DNA of 37,243 nt from Cerioporus squamosus (Eukaryota > Basidiomycota > Agaricomycetes > Polyporales > Polyporaceae), in NCBI GenBank assembly GCA_022592435.1, contig JABYQS010000278.1, positions 1-37,243 on the forward strand, given 5' to 3'. The notes under the pieces are model-generated. The model saw only the letters and a program-made list of their open reading frames with translations. It had not been told where the DNA came from and made no database searches. Of this stretch, positions 1 through 9,496 are shown piece after piece. Each line of letters starts with the position of its first letter. Position 1 is the stretch's first letter. Position numbers and translations under genes: made by a program.

Positions 1-633
1 GAAGCAAGCACTCACCAGTCATATAACCCAATGACGCAGTCCGCTCCGTGAATCTCAAACGGTTCTCTCACTATCGCTGCTCCTTTGGGGTCTTGATCAT
101 ACTGGGGATTATGATAGACAGACCTGCACAGACTCATGTCAGCGACGGTGGTAAGCGCACTCGAGGAAATGAGACGCACTTGATAGCTTCGTTGTCCAGC
201 AGGGGCGTGTGGACAGTGGGTATATGCGCGTTGAACGCCACGCGGGCATCAAGACTTGAGGGAGGGCGGTGCAGCGAGGTTGCACGACGTCGCTGTCTGG
301 TAGAAAAGCAGCCAAACAACGCTCGACGTGCTAACATACTGCGCACCGCGACTCGGGATCCTCGACGACAGAGGTCGACCCAAGACGCTCCGCATCCCTC
401 GGTAGCCAGTCTGCACCGCGGCGACTCACCAGCCTAGTGCCAAGCCACACAGCTCGCATACCTCACAGGACTTCACTCCTCTATATCGCGCGACTTGCGC
501 TGTATTATGGTGACTGACTGTATGCATGTCAGCGATGCTCGAAGTCAGAACATTGTAGACAGACCTGCTTCGCCCATATACAACAACATGCCTGCTAACT
601 CACTGCAAGAAACATACGAGACAGTCGCGTTAA

Positions 634-1008
634 ATGACTTGCACAACACTTTCGGCTCGCAGGAAGTACATTGCCCAATCTGTGGACCTGGATGCACTCC
701 CGCAGGTCATGAAGAACCTGGAAGTATTTGGGAATGCTACCGTGCGCGACCGTATCGAGAAGCATCTGCACGGCGAGGTCTCTCAGACCAGTATGCAGCT
801 GGACGAGGAGAGTGAGAGACGTCTGGATTTATGGCAGGCGCTTGCTCGCAGATGCAAGGAATCAGCCTCAGACAGTCGTAATCTCTCCCGACAGGTTCAG
901 CGGCTACACGCCGAGGTTGATATTGCCATCGGACTGTTCAACAACACAACCAGCCTGTTCTACGATGATGCAGTCGAGCTGCACCCACAGCACGGTGATA
1001 TACCGTAG
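634..1008 (+). CDS. Possible orphan reading frame, helical, unrecognised
   Basis: An open frame of 124 codons starting at ATG 634. The part from about residue 14 onward looks protein-like: charged, amphipathic helix-type sequence with a run of Glu/Arg/Leu (DEESERRLDLWQALARR) and a second segment with regular Leu/Val spacing, suggesting a short coiled coil. I do not recognise the family. The start is uncertain, because a possible acceptor (ending GGCTCGCAG at about 662) could join it to an upstream exon. No TATA box or second exon could be tied to it. It may be an exon of a larger gene or chance. Confidence 0.25.
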   Translation: MTCTTLSARRKYIAQSVDLDALPQVMKNLEVFGNATVRDRIEKHLHGEVSQTSMQLDEESERRLDLWQALARRCKESASDSRNLSRQVQRLHAEVDIAIGLFNNTTSLFYDDAVELHPQHGDIP

Positions 1009-1380
1009 CGGGTGAGCTTGAAACACATGCATATTCGCTTGTGGCTAACATTCCGGACGAGCGCAGATATATCTCCGCCGCAATGGCAAATAACACATTC
1101 CTCATGCAAGAGCTATTGTCTGTGCACTGTAAATTACTTGTCCTATCTCTGTGATGTATGCTAGTCCGATATAACCAGCGCCGAGAGCGGGGAAACTGTC
1201 AGAGGAGCTTTCACATAGCTGGCAACACAATAACCTCTGCGTTCAGGTTTTCAACCGAAATAGCGAAGTATTGTTCACGTAGACCTGTTATTCCGTAACA
1301 CAGTCGCCACAGCAGAGGTTATTGTCGAACCAGTATGTCCATCCGACGCCCACGCAACGAGAACAACCTCGAGGACAGCA

Positions 1381-1386
1381 TATAAC
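1381..1386 (+). promoter_or_regulatory. TATA-like box of the EWF-repeat gene
   Basis: TATAAC lies 71 bp upstream of ATG 1452. The same spacing class (about 65-80 bp) recurs in front of four other orphan genes in this window, which supports it as a core promoter element. Confidence 0.45.
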
Positions 1387-1451
1387 GGTCCTCGAGGTCT
1401 TCCCGGTCACTCAACGCATCGTGGGCTCCCCAGAGACAGTCGCCTCGCCTC

Positions 1452-2228
1452 ATGGACTCCCTCGCCTCCTCTCCAAGCGTCTACTCTCAATCATCATCCT
1501 ACCCCGCGTCGTCTTCGCTCCACACACCCAGCCCAATAGACCCTCTCCCGCCCATCCACGAGGGTCCTCTCACCTGCCTCGACATCTACCACGAGTGGTT
1601 CTCGCACACGCAGGACATGACGAAGCCCGACTCCGGCCGCGACGCCACACCCCGCCGCCATCTCCTCGACATCCTCGCAGAGGGACGGACCCGGAGGCGA
1701 CGCGCTCCGTCGCCGCCACAGTCCCTCCCGGAGAGCGAGGACGAACAGGACCCGCTGACGTGCGTCGACCTCTACCGCGAGTGGTTCGCGCAGGACATGG
1801 CGAAGGACGACCCCGCACACCGCCGCCGCCTTCTGGACATCCTCACGCGCACGGATGGCCGGGGCCGGCACGGTCCTCCGCCACCGCCACAGTCGCTCCC
1901 CGACGCCCGCTCCGACAACACGCGTTCGGAATCGAGTAGCATACACGCACCTAGACCCGTGCTTGGCTGGTCGCCAGCGTCCTACTGGACTGAGGAGACT
2001 CTCGCGAGCTGGACCCAGGCGGCCGGCGCTGGGGTTGCGCGCATGGATACCGACGCGCCCTCCCATTACCCTAGTTGGGATCCGGACCAGGTGGAGGCGC
2101 ACTCGTGGGACATGTTCTGCATGCATCCCCGGACGACGTCGAGGAGAGCGGGTTGGACTGGAGTAGGGATGGTCGGACGGAGGAGATCAGGAGGAGAAGG
2201 CGGATTCTATTGTTGGAGGAGCTGGTAG
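1452..2228 (+). CDS. Orphan protein with tandem-duplicated PLTC.D.Y.EWF unit
   Basis: A 258-codon frame. The first 35 residues are Ser/Pro-rich and probably disordered. Residues 38-94 and 100-152 are two copies of one unit: (G/D)PLTC(L/V)D(I/L)Y(H/R)EWF, then DM.K.D, then an RR-LLDIL helix, then P-P-PQSLP(E/D). The copies are unequal in length but colinear, so they arose by internal duplication. The C-terminus is uncertain: the last 40 residues become Arg/Gly-rich, whereas the +1 frame over the same bases reads acidic then basic (DVEESGLDW..EEIRRRRR), so an intron or frameshift near 2125 is possible. No signal peptide or membrane helix is visible. Function unknown. Confidence 0.6.
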   Translation: MDSLASSPSVYSQSSSYPASSSLHTPSPIDPLPPIHEGPLTCLDIYHEWFSHTQDMTKPDSGRDATPRRHLLDILAEGRTRRRRAPSPPQSLPESEDEQDPLTCVDLYREWFAQDMAKDDPAHRRRLLDILTRTDGRGRHGPPPPPQSLPDARSDNTRSESSSIHAPRPVLGWSPASYWTEETLASWTQAAGAGVARMDTDAPSHYPSWDPDQVEAHSWDMFCMHPRTTSRRAGWTGVGMVGRRRSGGEGGFYCWRSW

Positions 2229-4987
2229 TCCGGTGCGAGTTAATGACGGTGGACGGCTGTCCACGTTCGCCGTCAAGAGGAGTTTACCGGTTTTAAAAGT
2301 ATTGGCACCTGGCGAATAAGCAGAGTGCTGTAGCTGTATCGTAAATATGTCCTGGAACTTTTCTAGCGTTAGTACGGGGATAAACGACTATAACACATCT
2401 GTACACTCACAGTGCGCGACCACAAGACCAAGAGGACACCCATGTTGTGTGCGTCCATGAATACGTTCTTGAAGGGTCTTCACGCAAGCTGAGAGAGGAA
2501 TTCGGAGAAAAGGCGTTGCAATTGCAAGCTACCGTGACCGTTGACGGAGGAAGTTCAAGTTGAGGTGAGGAGCTGGCGCCTGTCAGCGTTAACGTGGCGG
2601 AAGTACGCCGCGGCATCCGGACCGGAAGCCGCAGAACCATGCTCGCCGCTTGCGGCTTCTGCACTTGTCTCTAGACATCACCTTCACTGGTGGCGGCTGA
2701 GACATCGTGCAATCTATACTGTGTTCAGTACAAGTCATCAAGCCCTGTACCGGCCACCGCCTCATGAGACTCCTACTCGACTCGGAACAAGTTCTCGTCG
2801 ACGGTCGTACTCGGGGCAACTTTGTCCAGGCAGCCTCTGCATTCGGACTGAGGGTGCGTGTATAGCGGCTGATTTTTTATATTTGGAGATACCCTATTGT
2901 TGCGGAAGCTCATGACGTCTTTTTAGAGTAAAAGTAGTCTCCAAGCTCGTGTCTGCGGACGCCGAGACGCACTCCTTGCACGCTGTCGCAGGTCATCGGA
3001 CAAGCTCTCCAGGTCTGCCGTCCATAGGGCCCTGGACGACGTTGGCTAGATACTTTTCGAGGAGCGATGCTGCTCTACGCAGTAGCGGTGCTGCGGAGGA
3101 CATGAAGTGTGTCAAGGGCGGGCATGAGTTAATGGAGAACTTCCAACCGTCGGGAGAGGGTCGACGACTGCTGCCATTCTGTATCAATGATAGTTCCTAT
3201 CATGAAGGTGGCGCAATACGAGCAAGACTGTTCCAATGGCGAAGCCCGCGCCACCGCTCCCGCCACCTCTCTAGGAGACACCTTGGAGGTATTCGGAGCG
3301 ACCGTTCACCTCCATAATTCCTCCTTTTACCGCCTATGTTCTCGAGGTATCGGATATTCACGTACCTCGTCCCTTAAAGCTTCTCGTGTTCCGACTTGAG
3401 CAATCGGAATGATGATGCCCTGGAGGTGACGGACGCAAGCCCTCGACTCCGAGTCCCGAGAACCGTCACATTGCACATCATATTCAACTCTGTCGGCTAT
3501 TCCTGGGAGATGATATGCATTCCACGGGCGCCGGAACCAGTGAGCGGAATGATGAGCATACGCAGTGCGCGAGCTCGTTTGCGGGAGGAAATCCGGATAC
3601 GACGCTGTACACACACAATCCTTGATCTCTGGTGCCGCGCGCCCGTGTATCGAACAGAGTTTCAGATGGTACATAATGTTCTCTACATTTGTACGTCTCC
3701 GCTTCTGTGGCATAGAGCGCTGAGTCGAGAATGGAATGCTTAGCTTGATCCCTTGGACCGATCGGGCGGCGCGTCGCTGCGGTCGTGAGCTTGAACGCTC
3801 TAGACAACGGTATGATAGGAAACAGTTCCTGAGATTCATCGCCAACAGTCCCAGATAGAGCCACGGACGCAGTAGACGCCACCACGGATGCCTTATAGGC
3901 TCTCACCTCAACTTACTCGTTGCAGCGTCCGATTCCAGGGGCAATCTTGCCTCCATGAGAATAGGGTGGAATCACTGGGCGAATGTGAAAGCGGAGTCAG
4001 AACCATAATTCAGCAAGAGATCACATACCAAAAGCGTGTTTTGAGGTGCCTGGAACTTTACACGATCAGCGAGTAGTATCAGTTCCGACGGCGTGCAAGT
4101 TGAGGCAAGAGGGGCCCCAAGCGGCCGCATCTCCCCAAAGCGGTAACTCAGACGCCGGCACTGTGGCGGAGCAGGAGAGCTCGCCCGCTTCTTCTCCTCC
4201 TCCCTTCATCTTCCTCCTACCATACTCATCCTGCTGCTGCTGCATTTTTGGCTACGTTTATCTTCACGCTTGTGATTCTTGGCGATGTATCGTCTGAGGG
4301 ATAAACTCATCCGCGAAAGGCCGCAAGCCTCCTAAAACTCTGCATGTAAGTTTGCTTCTTCCCAACTGACTGCGCTCAGTTCACGTATATCTCGCACAGT
4401 GTCTATACGCTACTCTATGCATTACCATGCAACTACACGCCACGGCGGATCTGCACCTAGTGAACTCTGGGTGGCGCTTGAGACCGTCGCCGCGCGTGGT
4501 CGAGGCTAGTGGTGTCGCCCTATTCTCTCCCGGGTAGGTAAGTACCTCTACAACTCCACTATCTCGCATTTTCGCGCACTGACGCCTCTGCATTTGAGCG
4601 GAAGCTCAGACCGCACGACCCTAACGACTACTCGATTCCAGGGGATCGCGATTCACAACTAGCGGGCGTGGTGACAAGGCTTAATGTCCATGGCCCTCCC
4701 CAGTCGCCATGGAGGTCCATTTCGGCAACTGGAAGGCTGCATAACAGGCAGGTTTCCTACTGGTGCTTCGTCGGACTGTCTCCGTGCCCTCAACTCATCA
4801 TACCCAGGACATGCCGACGCCCCCGGTGAGTGATGCTCCTGCCTATTCTGCATTCCCTCTTCCGCTGTAAATCATGGCTTCGTCGCGTCTCGTTCTGCAC
4901 CTTCCATGCATCCTGCCGCCCTTCGAATTGCCACCCAGTCTATCGCATCTCCTTTCGGCCATCTTTTCCTCTTAGTGATTCAGACCA
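2229..4987. other. Intergenic stretch, no defensible gene
   Basis: Open frames here are short and overlap on both strands. One plus frame from about 2411 to 2674 (containing REEFGEKALQLQ and EVRRGIRTG) is open except for a TGA at about 2556, so it could be a decayed exon. I cannot assign it. Nothing else is convincing. Confidence 0.4.
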
Positions 4988-6025
4988 ATGTCACACCCGT
5001 CGGAGGAGGCATCGGCTCCCGCCACACTGCGCTTCGATGAAGCGGTGGCATTTCATCAGTGGCTAGAGTGCTCTGAGCCGCAGGAGCCCGACCTGCGGCT
5101 TAGTGCTTGGAGGGTGTTGGCTGACCCTTGCACTCTCGACGATCTTATACGCTATGCCGGAAGACTTCCGGCATTAAGGGAGCTCTATCTCTCCCTGCGC
5201 AACCTCGCGATGGGTAACGCAGAGCGAGACGAGCCCTCGACGTCGCCAACGACTAGTCGCACTGAGGCTGTGGCGGTGCCCGAGCGCACCAGGATGATGC
5301 CGGACGTGCGCGACGAGGCCGTCGGCGCGGAGCGCAGTACAACGGACACCTCTGTTAGCCACCCTTCTGCATCCGAGCCCAACCCGAGCACCAACGCCTC
5401 TTCCCTGTCTATCTTCAAAGACAAGACCTCGCCTCCTTGAGAGGAGTTAGTCGGTGCCGTCGCTGTCGTGTACTGCGACCCAGGTTGCAGTCTCCCAGGA
5501 CCTCAAGGTGGCGGACAGAGCGTCGGGCCACAACATAGTCAGGACCCGCCAGATGGCGGAACACCGGACATTTGGCCATTACTGAATCTCATACACGGGG
5601 ATCTGGTAGATGTCGCCGCACTGTGCCGATACGGGAAGGGTCACGTATGGAAACTACTCATTCGGTTGCCCCCGAATGCGTTTGTGGAGACGGCGTCCAA
5701 GGAGCAGTTCAGCCATGTAATGCGGGCTCTAGCTCCGGAGAAGCTGGTGATCGGGATACACAAGGTCCTCTTGGAGTGCCACGGCCTGTCGTCTGCATTT
5801 GTGAGTGTGGAGTCATCTGCGGCGAAGTCAGTCTGCTTACCGTCTCATAGCGAGAACTCAGGAACATCGTTAGCTGTCGAGATCTTCTTGTCTCCTTGTA
5901 CTCCATTCGTTCAACGGCGGAGCGCAGACAAAGTGGGGACAGGATCTCATCAGAGAAGTCTAGCCGTCCCCTTGCTACCGCATATCGTCAACATGAACAA
6001 GATCACACGCACGGTACTATTGTAA
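4988..6025 (+). pseudogene. Orphan frame interrupted by one in-frame TGA
   Basis: From ATG 4988 one frame stays open to TAA 6025, apart from a single TGA at 5438-5440. Codons 1-150 include a globular part (LRFDEAVAFHQWLECSEP, LIRYAGRLPALRELYLSLRNL) followed by a Ser/Thr/Pro-rich tail. After the stop the same frame continues with a second globular part (LLNLIHGDLVDVAALCR, LLIRLPPNAFVE). Readings: one gene with an intron of a multiple of three that removes the stop (candidate acceptor GGTTGCAG at about 5490); two genes; or a pseudogene with a nonsense change. I recognise no family, although the Leu-rich spacing is F-box/LRR-like. No TATA box was seen. Confidence 0.35.
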
Positions 6026-6384
6026 CATATTGTAGGCGTATTAGGGCCGGCTTGGCATCGAATTTGCCGCCCGGAGCTGAGGTAGTGATGAAACATATAG
6101 CTTAGTCGTGCTTAGTCGTCATTTATGTTCTGCTAATATTTTATAGCTAGTATACGATTCAGTGTACTCCGTGTGGATTCTTGACACTGCGCGAGCGACA
6201 TGCCCAGGCTAACCCCAAGCACCATGGCTGTCAGTGACCCGGACTGGCAGTATGCATGGTGTAATGTCTTACCAATTCTAGAGGATCTGCGTTCACGCCC
6301 CAGGGCACACATACTAGTACTAAGTACTCCGCCGGACGAAAATTGCGTGTGTCGGTGCAGCATTGGCTCATTATACCCTACAAT
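6026..6384. other. Left flank of the transposon, no gene seen
   Basis: AT-richer sequence up to the transposon insertion point. Before insertion it would have joined the bases after 16558 and formed the upstream region of the F-box gene now at 16641. Confidence 0.5.
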
Positions 6385-6387
6385 ATA
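6385..6387. repeat. Target-site duplication ATA, left copy
   Basis: ATA directly precedes the CACTG terminus and matches ATA at 16556-16558 directly after the CAGTG terminus. Three-base duplications are the rule for CACTA elements. Confidence 0.85.
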
Positions 6388-6426
6388 CACTGCGTGAGGT
6401 GGAGGGTTCGCGAGGGGGTTGCGGGG
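6388..6426. repeat. Left terminal inverted repeat
   Basis: Starts CACTGCGTGAG and continues through GCGAGGGGGTTGCGG. It differs from the inverted right terminus at six of 39 positions (12, 15, 16, 17, 22 and 38 by hand alignment). Confidence 0.9.
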
Positions 6427-6620
6427 CAATGCGAAGTCGAGCTAGCGAGGTCTCGCGGGTTGCAATAGTGAGGACCCCTCGCGAGGCGAATAGTTGTTAC
6501 ACCGCGCGTGGCAGCAAGGGGCTGTCAGGACGGTACAGTGAGGGGGTGGCAAGATGGATTTTGTGAGCCACGTTGCGGGGCGAGACAGCACCAGACAGCG
6601 CGTGGTGTCGCGAGATGTTG
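6405..6620. repeat. Left subterminal GC-rich repeats
   Basis: Degenerate copies of a GCGAGG..T.GCGGG motif in both orientations, for example near 6410, 6444, 6536 and 6571, plus the palindrome CCTCGCGAGG at 6477-6486. The same motif recurs inverted at the right end (16336-16540). In CACTA elements such arrays bind the TnpA-type protein; that role is inferred here. Confidence 0.6.
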
Positions 6621-6977
6621 CGCGTCTGCCCGCAGCATAGCCCAGGCTGTCCTTTCTCGACCTTGTCCAGTTTGTCCGTCACACAGATCCGTAGATTAGC
6701 GTACTAGCTATTTGCATTGGCACGGTCAATACATGAACCGTATCTAGCCCGAGCCCGCCCCCTCGTGCCTTCTGCCCATTCCGCCTATAGCACCATCCCG
6801 CCAGGACCGCGCTCTCCTGGGCAAACCCAGTCCGAACAAAGCACCATGTGTCTGCATGTTCTGGAGTTATCTGGGTCGTTCACCGACGATACAAGTGTGG
6901 CGGCAATCTGTCGTCAAGTATGTGTGCCGAGTGAGCTCATGATGGAATGAACTGTCTGGCAACCCGCATTACAATTT

Positions 6978-7080
6978 CCCCAAAAATCTGAAACGTCTGG
7001 CACAGAGGTTTTCAGATGTTTTCAGACAAAATTCAGACACTTTCAGACATCTCTGAGGTTCAGACTTCAGACGTTTTGGG
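6978..7080. repeat. TTCAGA repeat array with foldback ends
   Basis: Six TTCAGA-core copies start at 7011, 7021, 7032, 7042, 7059 and 7066, the first four spaced 10-11 bp apart (one helical turn). The block is bounded by an imperfect inverted repeat: CCCCAAAAATCTGAAACGTC at the left and, inverted, TTCAGACGTTTTGGG at the right. It lies about 400 bp upstream of the TnpA-like gene. It could be a protein-binding array, a promoter element of the transposon, or a tiny nested foldback element; no flanking duplication is obvious. Confidence 0.6.
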
Positions 7081-7447
7081 TGTACCTTCACAATGTCATG
7101 ACCCCGTCCACTGTTGCCTTTCAGAACCTTCCAACTCATCCTCCGACCTTCCTGGACACTAGCAGATGGGTCAGATGCCACTTATCTGGAGGAGGGTTAC
7201 CAGAATTGGCTTGGGGATGTGCCGGGACTTCGAGGCCGACTGCAATGAGTGAGGGATAAGTCCCATGGTTCTATGGTGCTCAGTAGGTGTGTTTGTACTC
7301 AAGGAAGACCTACAAGATAGGGCGCACTGAGGAGAAGAGGATGTAGCATGCTAGGATGACAAAAGGGACACGGTCGAAGGGCGAGTGTATAGGCGCCCGC
7401 GCGGCCAGACATTCAGGTGCTGCAGATAAATGGGGAAATACTGATGC

Positions 7448-7453
7448 CTATAA
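7448..7453 (+). promoter_or_regulatory. TATA box of the TnpA-like gene
   Basis: TATAAA in the context GCCTATAAAGAG, only about 30 bp before ATG 7478. With usual spacing, transcription would begin at or just before that ATG, so the next in-frame ATG (7508, MWSYWNN) may be the start actually used. Confidence 0.55.
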
Positions 7454-7477
7454 AGAGCTCCGAGTCAACCATCAATA

Positions 7478-9449
7478 ATGTTGCGTCAGAAACACCAACA
7501 CTCACCTATGTGGTCGTACTGGAACAACGTCTTGGCTTCTTCTGTCCCTAGTACTGATCAATACTCTCAGCATGAATATGTGCTTGACAGCGAGACTTTG
7601 GAGTCAATCGGCCTGAACCCGACAGCTTGGCAGGTTGACCAGGTTACTGGTATGCCTATCATACCTAGTGTCGACTTCAGCGATGGGAACAATGCAAACA
7701 TTGTCGTGCCATATGAGCAGCAGTACGTACCGGCGAATGCCCTGTGGAGTCATGACCATGGCAGTGAGTCAGACTGGTGTAAATGAACGAGACGGAGAAG
7801 CTGAGACTTACCGCCAGCCGCCACCCAAGGGATGGCTGTAGCAGCATTCCCAGAATTTGATCTGGAGGCTTCTGCTTCTGCGTTGGACGTCAGCAGCACT
7901 GATATACCTCCCGGACTCACCATGGAGATGCTATGGCGCGCCTTCATAGTACAGCGGCACGAGATGCGCATCCAGAACCGCAAGATCGAGCGGATGTCAC
8001 AGCAGCTTGCCACCACCTCAAGTGCCAGCGTCAGCAAGAAGCTCCCGAAGCTGGAGACAAAAACACATGTGCGTACCTCAATGAGCAGTTCAACATGACC
8101 GTGATGCTGATGGCAACCTGGAACAGGGAGCTATTCAGAGGCAGATGCGCGAGATGATTGGCTGTACGAAGAAGATTCGGCGCAGCAATGATCGGAAGGA
8201 ACCTGTGTACTGGGGACTTTGCGCAGCTGCGCGCTCCGAGATTGAGCATGCTTCCGGCACCGGAGGAGCGTCTGCAGAAGCCACTGGACAAGAGGCCACC
8301 GCTGGCGAGGATTCGGAGTTGCGCGAACAACGTGTACAGGCAGCGCCCACCAAGCCCTGGTACTTGAAGCCGAACTGGGAGGGCGCTGTCAATGATCCTG
8401 TGAACGAGAAGGTCATCAAGGCGGTCGTTGATCAGCTGTATGTGACACAACTTAATGGTGAGTCTGCTGTCCTCTTGTTTGATAAGAGCAACTCACCGCA
8501 ACCCTGTCAGGCTTTGATGCGACACGATATCCATGTGAGGCCGTATCGAAGGGAGCACAAACATACTTTGGAACCTTGAAGACGCAGATGCGGCACCAGG
8601 ATACGAGCACGGGAAGGGCTGCGAACAGAAAGAAGATACAGGCGGATGAGCGACGTGATCGCAAGAAAGATGTGAGTACTTCGCTGATACTGCGCACAGG
8701 ATGTTCACATGCAGAACACTGCGAGCTAGGAGGCCGACGAGATGCGGATTGCGAGCATCCCAGTCCGGAAGTATCTAGGACACGAGGGGACCCAGGGTCT
8801 GTGCGAGGTCATTCAGTCGACCTGGGAGGACTCGCTCTGGAGTTCCGAGGGTGAGGAGCATCCCGAGGAGCGCGCGATGTTCCGCGAGGTGGCAGCGGTG
8901 TCTGAAGGAAACTGGGAACGATATCCGCGTGCCTGGCACTCGTATCAGGTACGCTGATATATCAATAACAGTTGACGCTCACCTGATGCATGGGTGCAGC
9001 TGCGGCGTATTTACGCTGGCTTGGAAGGCATTCATAACGCCCTCCGGCTGCCTACTGCAAAGAAGAGCAAGGCTGCTGGGGGGGATGATGACGATGAAGA
9101 CACTGAGGGCGAAGACGATGGCCTGGACTACACAGAAGATCAGCGTGACACGTTCATGAAGCTTGTACACCGAGACATCAATCAGCGACCCCGATGTCAG
9201 CATGTTTACCGCAGGTTCCGTGGGCGCAGTCATGGCTCTCCTCCCATCACAAGGAACAATGCGACAATCTACAAGGAGCTCATCAGTGAGGAGTGGGCTG
9301 CCAGAAGTCCGGCAAACATGAAGGTATATGTGGACGCACCTCACTGTCCTGTTGACTTCGCCATCATGTTCACGCCCATCCCAGACGACTTCATTCCACT
9401 CGAGGTCCGGACGACTTTGTGGCCGTCGCAAGCCGGGACGAGCTACTAG
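7478..9449 (+). CDS. TnpA-like accessory protein of the CACTA element
   Basis: Six exons trace cleanly by phase: 7478-7763, 7818-8068, 8127-8457, 8511-8671, 8730-8948, 9000-9449, giving about 565 residues. Donors are GTGAGT, GTGCGT, GTGAGT, GTGAGT and GTACGC; introns are 51-58 nt. Visible traits: helical segment near residue 140 (MEMLWRAFIVQRHEMRIQNR), basic patch about 324-343 (RKKIQADERRDRKKD), acidic block about 445-457 (DDDDEDTEGEDD). No catalytic motif is seen. In plant CACTA elements the gene next to TnpD/Tnp2 encodes a DNA-binding helper that contacts subterminal repeats; position suggests the same job here, but sequence homology to TnpA is not claimed. It converges with the transposase, the two stops being about 50 bp apart. 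An extra intron beginning GTATATG near 9323 is possible. Confidence 0.78.
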
Positions 9450-9496
9450 GTGGCTTGCGCACGTAGCCAGCTGCAGTTATCAGTACTATTACACCG

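Noticed and set aside
1..633. Opposed frames at the left edge and a repeated TAGACAGACCTGC (near 115 and 557)
   Set aside because: A single 13-base match and short frames are too little to call a gene or repeat family.
6385..6620. Plain minisatellite
   Set aside because: At first the GC-rich repeats looked like a minisatellite, but they lie inside the CACTG terminus and recur inverted at the other end, which the transposon explains.
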